Assembly: GCF_016900655.1 (NCBI RefSeq)
Contig: NZ_JACJKH010000028.1
Location: forward strand, 1 to 39,805
Length of the DNA: 39,805 nucleotides
Source of the DNA: Drancourtella massiliensis
GTDB lineage: Bacteria > Bacillota > Clostridia > Lachnospirales > Lachnospiraceae
Reading direction: 5' to 3'
The stretch's first letter is position 1. Each line of letters starts with the position of its first letter. The notes under the pieces are model-generated. The model made no database searches. It was not told the origin of the DNA and saw only the letters and a program-made list of their open reading frames with translations. A program made the translations under genes and the position numbers. This document shows, in pieces, positions 32,342 through 39,805 of the stretch.

Positions 32342-32800
32342 TTATATTTTTGAACTGTCCTGGAACGAAAGCAGAAGCCTCCGTGCGGAAGTTCTTTTCT
32401 TGCCGTCCTTGTCTTTCTGCACTGACAGTTCATAAAGGAACCGTGCCATATAAACTACCTGAAGGAGAAGACCTCCCAGATAATGCCGGTTTTCAAAAAT
32501 CCGGAACAATGCAGCAGCCGACCCGGCCAGAAAGATCGTGGAAAGTGCCAGTCCTCTGGCCGCTTTCTGTTTTCCACTTCTCAGATACTTCCACATAATT
32601 CCGGCTTCTTCTCTGTTGGCATCCGAATCAGGATGGCTTTTCTTCTCGTGTGCTGTGAGTGTCTGCTTCTCCGGTTTATTGACAAAAAGATGTCCGGCAT
32701 ACGCCGGATCTTCCGCAATGACAGAATGGAAATCGGTCAGGGTAAACCCTACCAGGATGATACTGCAGACAAGCACTATCACCTTCTTGACCAGATCCAT
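32342..32800 (-). CDS. Unknown membrane protein at the head of the ktr operon
   Basis: About 152 residues (ATG 32800; a GTG at 32809 is also possible with AAAGG before it). It has an N-terminal helix (about 4-22), a charged polar segment (KPEKQTLTAHEKKSH) and two more hydrophobic stretches (about 83-104 and 108-125), followed by a basic tail. I do not recognise a family. It shares the promoter at 32857-32885 with ktrB and ktrA, so a link to potassium or membrane-potential homeostasis is possible but unproven. Confidence 0.65.
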   Translation of the reverse strand: MDLVKKVIVLVCSIILVGFTLTDFHSVIAEDPAYAGHLFVNKPEKQTLTAHEKKSHPDSDANREEAGIMWKYLRSGKQKAARGLALSTIFLAGSAAALFRIFENRHYLGGLLLQVVYMARFLYELSVQKDKDGKKRTSARRLLLSFQDSSKI

Positions 32801-32856
32801 ATTCTCCACCGCCTTTCACCTTGATTTCTCTTCTTGTTTATAACGAAATTGTCCTA

Positions 32857-32885
32857 AACATATCACGAAAAATACCGTTTGTCAA
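32857..32885 (-). promoter_or_regulatory. Promoter of the ktr operon
   Basis: On the minus strand TTGACA (32880-32885), 17-bp spacer, TATGTT (32857-32862). Consensus -35. Confidence 0.85.
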
Positions 32886-32908
32886 CCGCAAAAAACCGCA
32901 AAAAAAGC

Positions 32909-32946
32909 GGGGTGGATTTATACAGTTTTCTGTACAGATCCACCCC
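32909..32946 (-). terminator. Intrinsic terminator of the etf/nitroreductase operon
   Basis: GGGGTGGAT / ATCCACCCC with an inner CTGTA/TACAG stem; on the minus strand followed by GCTTTTTTTG. It stands 18 nt after the nitroreductase stop and just upstream of the ktr promoter. Confidence 0.88.
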
Positions 32947-32964
32947 ACATGACACCGGGTTTTA

Positions 32965-33489
32965 TCAGAATTTTCCGTAGTGAATCTTCTCTGTCGGAAG
33001 ATCACTTAACTCATAAGGTTTCTTTTCCTCCGCCGGCACTCCGACCGTAAGAATCGCCTGAAGCTTGTAGTTTTCCGGATATCCGAGAATATCCCGTACA
33101 AATGCTTCCGTGTCTCTTCCGTCCTCTGCTTTTCTGAGTCTTCCCTGTACCCAGCAGCTGCCAAGTCCCAGTGCATGAGCCATCAGATGCATGTTGCTCA
33201 TCACTGCGGAGCAGTCCTCGATCCAGACATCTGATGCGTCCTCGTTGCCGACTACCACGATAGCGCAGGCTGCTTCTTTGAGCATCTTCACAGATCCTGC
33301 CCGGCAGTCGGACATTTTCTGCAGGACATCTTTATCTGTCACGACGATAAACTCCCATGGACGGATTGCTTTTCCTGACGCGGAAAGCATTCCTGCCTGA
33401 AGGATTTTTGTGATGTCTTCCTCAGATACCGGCGCATCGCCATAGCTGCGGATGCTGTGTCTTGTTCTCATTAATTCTAATAATTCCAT
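32965..33489 (-). CDS. Nitroreductase-family flavoprotein
   Basis: 174 residues from the ATG at 33489, 5 nt after GAGGTGA. FMN-binding signature at the N-terminus (RTRHSIRSYGD), AMLSASGKAIRPWEFIVV in the middle, and the C-terminal LGYPENYKLQAILTVGVP. This is a short member of the family, like those that reduce quinones or nitro compounds with NAD(P)H; the natural substrate is unknown. It is the last gene of the operon with etfBA. It could be an auxiliary electron outlet, but that is inference. Confidence 0.87.
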   Translation of the reverse strand: MELLELMRTRHSIRSYGDAPVSEEDITKILQAGMLSASGKAIRPWEFIVVTDKDVLQKMSDCRAGSVKMLKEAACAIVVVGNEDASDVWIEDCSAVMSNMHLMAHALGLGSCWVQGRLRKAEDGRDTEAFVRDILGYPENYKLQAILTVGVPAEEKKPYELSDLPTEKIHYGKF

Positions 33490-33513
33490 TTGTCTCACCT
33501 CAGTTGTATTGTA

Positions 33514-34494
33514 CTACAGTTTCAGATAATTTTCCAGAACCTCACGGAGATCGGCTACCATTCCATAATCAGCCACTTTGAAGATCGCCGCATTCTCATC
33601 GGTATTAACTGCAACAAAAAGTTTGGTATCCTTGATACCCTCTGTGTGCTGGATTGCTCCTGACACACCAAGAGAAATACAGATTTTCGGACGGATTGTC
33701 AGTCCGGTCTGACCGATCTGGTGGTCAAACGGAATTGTCTCTGTATCTACCATCGGACGGGTACCGCCGATAGCAGCCCCAATCTTATCCGCAAACTGTT
33801 TTACAAGTTCAAAATTATCGTCTTCCAGAGTTCCTCTTCCTCCTACGACAACAATCTCCGCGGAGAGAATGCTGTCTGTAGAATCTTCCTGAGGCAGAAT
33901 TTCCGCGATCTCAATTCTGGATTCCGGGATCTGAATATCATCCATGTAGACAACTTCCGCGTTTCCTTCTGACTTTTCCGGGATTGTGTAAACACCCGGA
34001 CGTACTGTCATCATCTGAGGATAGTATCCGTCTCTTGTAACGATGGTAACAAAAACGTTTTCTCCATAAGATGGTTTGTTCTGTTTAATATAGTAGGATC
34101 CATCCTCTTTTGTGCCCACCAGCAGCTCTGTACAGTCTGCGGTCAGTCCGCAGTTTAATTTCATCGCTACTCTTGAGAATATGGAACGTCCTGCCGGTGT
34201 CGCCGGAATCAGAACAGAAGACGGATCAATCTTTCTGATCATATCAGCAAGTACCTGACTTGCAGCATCATCCTGAAAAAGGATATCATGATCTGTCTTT
34301 ACAGCGTATATTTTCTCTACGCCAATATTTTTTAATTCTTCAATAATACCGTCGCAGTCCTTTGCCACAACAACCGCGCTGATCTGCTCTTTTGTTGTTT
34401 CCTGAATCAGACGTGCCGCGGAGACAAGTTCTGCAGAAGCCGGCTCTAATTTTCCATTATAATTTTCTGCGAAAATACAAATTCCATTAGCCAT
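33514..34494 (-). CDS. etfA: Electron transfer flavoprotein alpha subunit
   Basis: 326 residues. N-terminal alpha/beta domain (ICIFAENYNGKLE) and the C-terminal FAD domain with its signature VVGGRGTLEDDNFELV, GATRPMVDTETIP-like IGGTRPMVDT, HQIGQTGLTIRPKICISLGVSGAIQH. It holds FAD and passes electrons between a dehydrogenase and a membrane or ferredoxin acceptor. The start overlaps the etfB stop by one base (TAATG), so both subunits are made in equal amounts. Confidence 0.95.
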   Translation of the reverse strand: MANGICIFAENYNGKLEPASAELVSAARLIQETTKEQISAVVVAKDCDGIIEELKNIGVEKIYAVKTDHDILFQDDAASQVLADMIRKIDPSSVLIPATPAGRSIFSRVAMKLNCGLTADCTELLVGTKEDGSYYIKQNKPSYGENVFVTIVTRDGYYPQMMTVRPGVYTIPEKSEGNAEVVYMDDIQIPESRIEIAEILPQEDSTDSILSAEIVVVGGRGTLEDDNFELVKQFADKIGAAIGGTRPMVDTETIPFDHQIGQTGLTIRPKICISLGVSGAIQHTEGIKDTKLFVAVNTDENAAIFKVADYGMVADLREVLENYLKL

Positions 34495-35288
34495 TATAAA
34501 TTTCCTTTCTCCTCATCGATCAGGTCTTTCAGTTTCACAGCCAGTTCTTCCGGTGTTCCGGTCAGCATTTCTGCCATTCTTCCTCCTGTCGGTTCGAAGG
34601 AATCGATGACTGCTGTCGGAGAACCTTTAATTCCGACCTGGTCCTCCGGAAGATTCAGGTCCGCGTTAGTATAGACAGCAAGCGGTTTGTTCTTTGCCGC
34701 TCTTGTACTCCGAAGTGTAGCAAGTCTTGGCACATTGCATCCAAAGTTTACAGACAGTACTGCCGGCAGCGAAGTACGTACAAGGAAACGTTCCCCGTAT
34801 ACTTTTTTCACCGCTTCGATTTTGTCCGGAGCAGCTTCATCATACTTGATGCTTTGAATCTCACAGATGTGAGGAATTCCAAGACATTCCGCAACCATTG
34901 CTCCAACCTGACCTGTTGCTCCGTCCGCAGACAGAGCGCCGCCAAGAATCAGATCGAACTGTCCATATTTTTTGATTGCTTCCGCCAGTACTCTTGCTGT
35001 CGCAATCGTATCGCCTCCTGCTACTACCCTGTCTGTGATCAGGCAGCTTTCATCGCAGCCGTGTGCCATTGCCTCACGAAGTGCCTTTTCGGCATCCGGA
35101 GGGCCCATCGTGAAAACTACAACCTTTCCGCCTGTCTGCTCTTTGAGCATCATGGCTTCTTCGATTGCATTTAAGTCAGCCGGATTGATCATTCCCTCTG
35201 CACTTGCACGGATGAGGGCATGTGTCTCCGGATCTACTGATACATTGTTTGAAACAGGTACCTGTTTAATAAGAACCGCTATATCCAT
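34494..35288 (-). CDS. etfB: Electron transfer flavoprotein beta subunit
   Basis: 264 residues. Typical start (IAVLIKQVPVSNNVSVDPETH), nucleotide-binding region (VVVFTMGPPDAEKALREAMAHGCDE) and ETF beta signature near 160-190 (VLSVNFGCNVPRLATLRSTRAAK). GGAGG precedes the ATG. A 10-bp GC-rich hairpin lies just upstream. No acyl-CoA dehydrogenase or EtfD/Rnf gene is in the operon; the only candidate electron donor is the DAO-family flavoenzyme upstream. Confidence 0.95.
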   Translation of the reverse strand: MDIAVLIKQVPVSNNVSVDPETHALIRASAEGMINPADLNAIEEAMMLKEQTGGKVVVFTMGPPDAEKALREAMAHGCDESCLITDRVVAGGDTIATARVLAEAIKKYGQFDLILGGALSADGATGQVGAMVAECLGIPHICEIQSIKYDEAAPDKIEAVKKVYGERFLVRTSLPAVLSVNFGCNVPRLATLRSTRAAKNKPLAVYTNADLNLPEDQVGIKGSPTAVIDSFEPTGGRMAEMLTGTPEELAVKLKDLIDEEKGNL

Positions 35289-35311
35289 GTTTTCCTCCTG
35301 AAATTTTCACA

Positions 35312-35348
35312 GCAGTCCGGCCGCGAAGAAACTTCACTGCCGGACTGC
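35312..35348 (-). promoter_or_regulatory. Hairpin upstream of etfB
   Basis: Perfect 10-bp stem GCAGTCCGGC / GCCGGACTGC with nested GAAG/CTTC in the 17-nt loop. No U run follows, so RNA processing or 5' protection of the etfBA part is more likely than termination. Confidence 0.6.
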
Positions 35349-35367
35349 ACCAGATTTTTATCTAAAA

Positions 35368-36525
35368 TTAAAGCAGACGTTTGAATGCCCAGTCTTCCAG
35401 TAACGGAGTGGACTCGCCGCGCATAATCAGTTTTGCAAGATCACGGCTTGCTGCCGGTGCTTCGATGACACCATTTCCGCCGTAGCCTGTAGCAAGGATG
35501 TATCCTTCTACCGGAGTTTCTCCAAGAATCGGAAGGAAATCCTTCGGCTCTGCACGGTAAGACAGCCATGATGATACAAGACCGCTGTCTACGATTCCAG
35601 GAACTTTTACTTCAAGCTGATCAAGCAGGAAGTCGATAAAGTAATCGTCTGTTCCGCCTGTTTCCGGAAGTTTGTCCGGATCCCACTGTCCTGCATGCAT
35701 CGGATTGTTCAGATCCATGGAGAGGTGGGATTTGCAGATAAAGATGTTGTCTCCCGCTCTTAAAGCATAGAATTCCGGATATTTCAGTACCGGGAATGTG
35801 TAGCTGAGTTTCTTTCCAGGAGGGCAAAGGAAGAATGCCTCGGCTTTTGTATGCCAGATCGGTACATCCAGACCCACAAGTTCCCCTGTAAATTTGCTCC
35901 ATGGTCCTGTACAGTCTACAACATAGTCAAATTCATATTCTTCGCCTTCGCTTGTCTTTAATCCTTTGACTTTATTGTCTTTCACAATGACTTCTGTCAC
36001 TTTTACGCCGGTCTTGATCACTCCGCCGTTTTTCTGCAGTTTCTTTGCATAAGTGTTGGAGATCATGGTTCCGTCAAAGTAGCCGTCATCCTGTGTATAT
36101 CCGGCTCCAAGAATATTTTCTGTGGAGATGTCCGGAAGAATCTCTTTGATTCTGTCTTTATCTGTGATATATTCACCTGAATATCCTGCTGCTTTTGCAA
36201 GTGCGATACCGGTTTTGATTGTTGCTTCTACCTGCTCGTTTGTAGCAACAACGAGTGTGCCGGTCTTGTCAAATCCAGCGGATCCTTTTTCTTCCGCTTC
36301 CATTTTCAGATAGGATTCAAATCCGTAAAGTCTTACGTCCCAGTATCTGTTTTTCAGAGAGTCATCAAAAAGACATACTGTTCCTGCGGATTTAGCTGTG
36401 GAAGCTCCGCCGATCGTAGCTTTTTCAAATACGATCACTTCCGCGTTGTCATAGAGGCTTAAATGGTAACCTAAACATGTACCAGAAATACCTCCGCCGA
36501 TGATACCAATTCTTTTTTTCTCCAT
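35368..36525 (-). CDS. DAO-family FAD-dependent amine/amino-acid oxidoreductase
   Basis: 385 residues. N-terminal dinucleotide fold IGIIGGGISGTCLGYHLS (about 5-22) and FEKATIGGASTAKSAGTV in the position of the DAO family FAD ribityl loop; DCTGPWS in the middle and the C-terminal FAD signature ILATGYGGNGVIEAPAASRDLAKLI. Relatives oxidise glycine, sarcosine, dimethylglycine or proline. The residues that fix substrate choice cannot be read here. Because etfBA directly follow (gap 79 nt), it is probably a dehydrogenase delivering electrons to ETF and not an oxygen-using oxidase. It follows the amidohydrolase gene by 19 nt. Confidence 0.88.
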   Translation of the reverse strand: MEKKRIGIIGGGISGTCLGYHLSLYDNAEVIVFEKATIGGASTAKSAGTVCLFDDSLKNRYWDVRLYGFESYLKMEAEEKGSAGFDKTGTLVVATNEQVEATIKTGIALAKAAGYSGEYITDKDRIKEILPDISTENILGAGYTQDDGYFDGTMISNTYAKKLQKNGGVIKTGVKVTEVIVKDNKVKGLKTSEGEEYEFDYVVDCTGPWSKFTGELVGLDVPIWHTKAEAFFLCPPGKKLSYTFPVLKYPEFYALRAGDNIFICKSHLSMDLNNPMHAGQWDPDKLPETGGTDDYFIDFLLDQLEVKVPGIVDSGLVSSWLSYRAEPKDFLPILGETPVEGYILATGYGGNGVIEAPAASRDLAKLIMRGESTPLLEDWAFKRLL

Positions 36526-36544
36526 ATCTCTTCTCCTTTCTAAA

Positions 36545-37792
36545 TTAACATGTCATTTCCATGTTGTCTGCTTCCAGAATTGTCTGCAACAGTACGTTGC
36601 AGCCTCTTTCGATATCTTCTTCTTTTGTATATTCATACCGTGAATGGCTGATTCCTTTCTCACTTGGAACAAAAATCATACCGGTCGGTACAAATCCTGT
36701 CATCAACAGGGAATCATGGAATGCCCCGCTTGGAAGAACCATATATTCGGTTCCGATCTTCTTTGCAGCTGTCTCAACCGCCTGCTTTACCGATTCATGC
36801 ATCGGCGCCGGTGCGTGATAGGAAATCTGTTCCCAGGAAAGAGTCTCTCCTGCGCAGCTGCACAGTTCTTCCGCGTATTCTTTCAGCTTCATCTCGATCT
36901 CTTTCATGACTTCCGCCTTCTGATCCCGAATCTCAAGATGGAAAGTACAGCTTCCCGGAATTACATTGACGGAATTCGGTGTAACCTTGATCGTTCCCAC
37001 TGTTGCAACGGTATACTGGTTTCCGTATTCCGCTGCTGTCTCCGGTACTTTTGCTATGAACTTCGCAGCCGTTACAAGCGCGTCCTTTCTGTCTTCCATC
37101 ATTGTGCTTCCGGCATGGTTTGCCTCGCCTGTAATTGTCACTTCATAGCGGCTGACTCCGGCAATCGAAGATACAATTCCTACCGGAATCTGTTTTTTGT
37201 ACAGTGTTCCTCCCTGTTCTACATGCAGTTCGATGAAGCAGTGAATCGATTCCGGATTTCTTGCCGCATCGGATACATGTTCCACAGACAGGCCGCAGCT
37301 TTCAAAAACTTCTTTTCTTGTCCTGCCGTCCATATCCAGATCATCTGCACTGATATCCGGCTTTTCTCCGCACAGAGCGCTGCTTCCCGTAAGTCCGCTT
37401 CCAAACCGGAATCCTTCTTCGTCCGCGAACACGATAACCTCCAGCGGATGTTTTAACTGTTTCCCTTCTGCTTTCAATGTCTCACAGACCGCCAGTCCGC
37501 CCATGCATCCAACTGCTCCGTCATATTTTCCTCCATCCGGCACCGTGTCCAGATGTGATCCTGTCAGGATCGCCGGAAGCGACGGGTCTGTTCCCTCCAG
37601 ACGGGCAATCAGATTTCCGGCCTCGTCTGTCCGTGTCGGGATTCCAAGCTTTTCAAACCAGCTTCTGAAAAGCGCCCTTCCTTTTTTGTCCTCTTCGGAG
37701 TAAGCCATCCTCGTAAAAGTGCCATCCGGTTTTGCACCGCATTGGTAGATTTCGTTCAGATGTTCCATGACTTTTTTTACATCAACTTCCAC
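36545..37792 (-). CDS. M20-family amidohydrolase (allantoate amidohydrolase / N-carbamoyl-L-amino acid hydrolase type)
   Basis: 415 residues from a GTG at 37792, 6 nt after AAGGAAGG; the frame is open upstream, but that part overlaps the -10 region. Metal ligands of the AllC/HyuC/UAAH group are visible: TGSHLDTVPDGGKYDGAVG (about H80, D91), FADEEGFRFG (about E126-127), and ELHVEQG. GEANHAGSTMMEDRKDAL is the conserved dimerisation/substrate loop, and PSGAFHDSLLM near the C-terminus supplies the last His. The enzyme removes carbamoyl or ureido groups (releasing CO2 and ammonia) from N-carbamoyl amino acids or allantoate. First gene of the operon with the FAD enzyme and etfBA, downstream of a PucR regulator gene. 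Confidence 0.88.
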   Translation of the reverse strand: MEVDVKKVMEHLNEIYQCGAKPDGTFTRMAYSEEDKKGRALFRSWFEKLGIPTRTDEAGNLIARLEGTDPSLPAILTGSHLDTVPDGGKYDGAVGCMGGLAVCETLKAEGKQLKHPLEVIVFADEEGFRFGSGLTGSSALCGEKPDISADDLDMDGRTRKEVFESCGLSVEHVSDAARNPESIHCFIELHVEQGGTLYKKQIPVGIVSSIAGVSRYEVTITGEANHAGSTMMEDRKDALVTAAKFIAKVPETAAEYGNQYTVATVGTIKVTPNSVNVIPGSCTFHLEIRDQKAEVMKEIEMKLKEYAEELCSCAGETLSWEQISYHAPAPMHESVKQAVETAAKKIGTEYMVLPSGAFHDSLLMTGFVPTGMIFVPSEKGISHSRYEYTKEEDIERGCNVLLQTILEADNMEMTC

Positions 37793-37822
37793 GTAATCCC
37801 TTCCTTTCTGGCTGTTCCTCAT

Positions 37823-37835
37823 AGTATAGAGTATA
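37823..37835 (-). promoter_or_regulatory. Two overlapping -10 boxes upstream of the amidohydrolase operon
   Basis: TATACT occurs at 37823-37828 and again at 37830-37835 on the minus strand. The -35 regions (GTGTTA and ATGCGA at 17 bp) are poor, which suggests that an activator such as the adjacent PucR protein is needed. Confidence 0.5.
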
Positions 37836-37883
37836 GATATTTTTTTAACACTTCGCATCGGCGGATTCTGATAAAAAAAAGAC

Positions 37884-37912
37884 GGCAGTTTATCCAGATT
37901 GGATAAACTGCC
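37884..37912 (-). terminator. Intrinsic terminator of the PucR gene
   Basis: Perfect 12-bp stem GGCAGTTTATCC / GGATAAACTGCC, 5-nt loop, followed on the minus strand by GTCTTTTTTTTATC. It separates the regulator from the amidohydrolase operon. Confidence 0.9.
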
Positions 37913-37930
37913 TAAAAAAGAATTTTTTGA

Positions 37931-39595
37931 CTATATTTTATTGTAGTTTTCTATCATTTTATACACAATAAGGCCTATGCGCACCGCCAGCATTTCGTTG
38001 GCATTGTCGAAATCCATGCCTGTAATTCTTGCGATTTTTTCGATTCTGTACGCTGCGGTTTTATAATGTACATAAAGTTCCTGCGCAGTTCTGGAGAGGT
38101 TCTGATTATTCTTCAGGTATGATTTTAACGTCGTAATCAGATCCTCCTGCTGCGGCTTCTTATATTGAAGAAGTTTCTGCAGAGATTCCGGTATGTATTC
38201 TATCAGATTCTGCAGATTGTCCTGCTCGCACAGCAGCTTGAAAATTCCAAAGTCCGAAAACATCATTACCGAAGAATTTCCGTCTCCCGATATATCGCCC
38301 GCAATATCAATAAACGTCAGTGCCTCATCGGCCTCCTTGTACGATTCCGGGAGATTGGCTATTCCTGTAACAATCTTTCCCACTCCTACTCTCACGCACA
38401 GATTACGGTTCTGATATTTCATTTCCTCCTGAACCTGACGGACAATGTCCTGCATTTCTTTTCTGTGCTCGGACTGTGTTCTGGAAGAATCCGCTTCCCG
38501 GATAGTCACTATCTTATCAAGGTCCCGGTGAATTTTCAGGTCCGGAAACCGGCGTCTTACCGCCTCTTCCAGACAGGTAATATGCATCAGCTTTTCATTC
38601 ATGTTCTTCTGAGGCTTTCCATCCTGCTTTACACCAAAGACAAGCACCCTGTAGGTTCCGTTTTTGTCCATCTGGAGCAGCCCCGCATTCTTCTCAAGCT
38701 CTGTCTCAGATGTTACCTTGCCGTTTAAAATATTGTTAAGGATATCATTTTGAAATTTCTTTTCCAGTTCTTCAACTGCAAACTGTCTGGAGAACTCATA
38801 CTGAAGGGCAACAATCGCATTTTCAATCGCAATACAGTCCATTTTTGTAAACGGAGGCGTTTTTTCTGTCACCACCAGATACATCTGAATACCGACATTC
38901 ATCCGTACCCGGATCACATACTGGATATACTCTCCCACCTGTTTCCAGTACTGATAATTGGTCAGTACATCCGGATCGTAATCCTGAAGATTATCAAGTA
39001 ACTTCAGATTTCCCTTCTCCCCTGACGAGGAAGCATAGCAGGTGAGATTCTGATTATATAATGAGACCGGATTCCGAATCAGCTTTTCCAGCATATCCAG
39101 AATTTTCTGAAACTGATTCTCTGATCCACTGTTTCCAAGTGTCAGCGCGGTAAAATTATCATGTGTTGTTTTGAAATATTTAAGAAGCATGACCTCTTCA
39201 TCAAACAGATGCTCCATGACTATCGCCAGAATCCTCTGGAATGACATCTCAAACGGCACTTCCATGATAGGTATCCTGTTTTTTCGGGCATATTCCTGAA
39301 GAAGTTCGATTTTCTTATCCGCATCATCTACCAGCCTGCCTCTTTTTACAATCAGTCCGCTGATTTTCTTTTTTCTGAATTCATAGATATAACTTTTGAA
39401 CTCTTCAACACTACAGGATTTAAACGCATAAAGTCCGGTTAACAGAAGTTCCCCGCCATTAATAAACTTTACAATGTCCGGTGCTTCGATTATGGTTACC
39501 CCTTTGATTTCATTATTCAGCCCCTGCTCTCCGCAGACAATTTTCATCGTTCCGCCTTCTTCCGTACGCAGAAGATCCTCTACTGTAAATCCCAT
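37931..39595 (-). CDS. PucR-family transcriptional regulator
   Basis: 554 residues. N-terminal PucR domain (about 4-125: TVEDLL, IIEAPDIVKFINGGELLLTGLY, SGLIVKRGR), a middle domain, a GGDEF-like CdaR region near 300-420, and the C-terminal HTH_30 helix-turn-helix (LITTLKSYLKNNQNLSRTAQELYVHYKTAAYRIEKIARITG, positions about 480-520). The family controls purine, allantoin and amino-acid breakdown genes, usually as effector-dependent activators. It lies directly upstream of the amidohydrolase operon in the same direction, with its own terminator, so it is most likely the operon's activator. Start ATG at 39595 with only a modest GGATGAG site. Confidence 0.88.
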   Translation of the reverse strand: MGFTVEDLLRTEEGGTMKIVCGEQGLNNEIKGVTIIEAPDIVKFINGGELLLTGLYAFKSCSVEEFKSYIYEFRKKKISGLIVKRGRLVDDADKKIELLQEYARKNRIPIMEVPFEMSFQRILAIVMEHLFDEEVMLLKYFKTTHDNFTALTLGNSGSENQFQKILDMLEKLIRNPVSLYNQNLTCYASSSGEKGNLKLLDNLQDYDPDVLTNYQYWKQVGEYIQYVIRVRMNVGIQMYLVVTEKTPPFTKMDCIAIENAIVALQYEFSRQFAVEELEKKFQNDILNNILNGKVTSETELEKNAGLLQMDKNGTYRVLVFGVKQDGKPQKNMNEKLMHITCLEEAVRRRFPDLKIHRDLDKIVTIREADSSRTQSEHRKEMQDIVRQVQEEMKYQNRNLCVRVGVGKIVTGIANLPESYKEADEALTFIDIAGDISGDGNSSVMMFSDFGIFKLLCEQDNLQNLIEYIPESLQKLLQYKKPQQEDLITTLKSYLKNNQNLSRTAQELYVHYKTAAYRIEKIARITGMDFDNANEMLAVRIGLIVYKMIENYNKI

Positions 39596-39629
39596 GTTTT
39601 CTCATCCGTTTCTTTCTCGTAATACATAT

Positions 39630-39658
39630 AGTATAACATAATGAAAAGACCGTGTCAC
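39630..39658 (-). promoter_or_regulatory. Promoter of the PucR gene
   Basis: On the minus strand GTGACA (39653-39658), 17-bp spacer, TATACT (39630-39635). The -35 box lies inside the stem of the terminator at 39652-39675. Confidence 0.7.
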
Positions 39659-39675
39659 AGAAAATCCTGTGACAC
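39652..39675 (-). terminator. Terminator-like hairpin upstream of the PucR gene
   Basis: Perfect 9-bp stem GTGTCACAG / CTGTGACAC, 6-nt loop, followed by GGTCTTTTC on the minus strand. It probably ends a gene located beyond the window. Confidence 0.7.
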
Positions 39676-39805
39676 AGCCTCTTTCAAACAAAAGTTATGA
39701 CCCCCATTTCAAATGGGGGTTTAATTTTCGCCCCTCCAGGGCATAGCACTGGTGCCGCCAGAGGCGGGATTTCGCAAACCATTTTTTCTGGTTGCCCTCC
39801 GTTGT
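39676..39805. other. Right edge: palindrome and unassigned sequence
   Basis: A perfect palindrome CCCCCATTT-C-AAATGGGGG (39701-39719) is followed on the plus strand by TTTAATTTT. The remaining GC-richer bases may be the end of a coding sequence or mobile element that continues past the window. I cannot identify it. Confidence 0.4.

Noticed and set aside
1-39805. tRNA or rRNA genes
   Set aside because: No cloverleaf or conserved rRNA stretches were seen in the intergenic regions on either strand.

Overview
The window looks like a chromosome segment of a gut Firmicute of the Lachnospiraceae type (Blautia / Mediterraneibacter / Dorea-like). This is inferred from strong AGGAGG-type ribosome binding sites, moderate G+C, sortase-anchored surface proteins, SipW-type secretion, KtrAB, PucR and clostridial EtfAB modules. 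The species cannot be named from the sequence alone. Almost all genes lie on the minus strand. I saw no rRNA, tRNA, CRISPR array or intact insertion sequence.

Region 1 (about 1-18,300) is a surface-fibre island between two paralogous Rpn-type (PD-(D/E)XK nuclease/transposase family) genes in the same orientation. The island is a minus-strand run of about 15 kb. It starts with a small unknown protein, then a 2059-residue VWA/Cna_B adhesin, an LPGTG major pilin, two class C sortases, a minor-pilin-like protein, two proteins with SipW-type leaders, an anchored PKTGD protein, a MucBP-like membrane protein and finally a SipW-type signal peptidase. Directly upstream lies a classical invertible switch. 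Two perfect 25-bp inverted repeats (15630-15654 and 15858-15882) bracket a 203-bp segment holding one good promoter (TTGACG-17-TAAAAT), with a tyrosine recombinase gene next door (15908-16765). In the orientation given the promoter points away from the pilus genes, so the window appears to show the OFF phase. This phase-variable sortase-pilus/SipW-fibre operon is the most interesting system here.

Region 2 (about 18,300-28,200) holds a 5'-truncated AAA/DUF4143 ATPase remnant and an MMPL/RND exporter with its secreted helical-repeat partner, divergent from a TetR repressor gene with palindromic operators between them. It also has two unknown membrane or exported proteins and a zinc-binding anti-sigma factor whose cognate ECF sigma gene has lost its 5' half. 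Beyond the broken sigma gene is a striking array of seven units with a 53-bp period, in which TACGGTT and AACCGTA half-sites alternate every 31 and 22 bp (close to 3 and 2 helical turns).

Region 3 (about 28,200-39,805) is metabolic: a GH42 beta-galactosidase, a KtrAB potassium uptake operon with an extra membrane protein, and an operon of an AllC/HyuC-like amidohydrolase, a DAO-family FAD oxidoreductase, EtfB, EtfA and a nitroreductase. A PucR-family regulator gene lies upstream. The likely logic is release of an amino acid from an N-carbamoyl (ureido) compound, its oxidation by the flavoenzyme and electron transfer to EtfAB; the substrate is not determined by the sequence.
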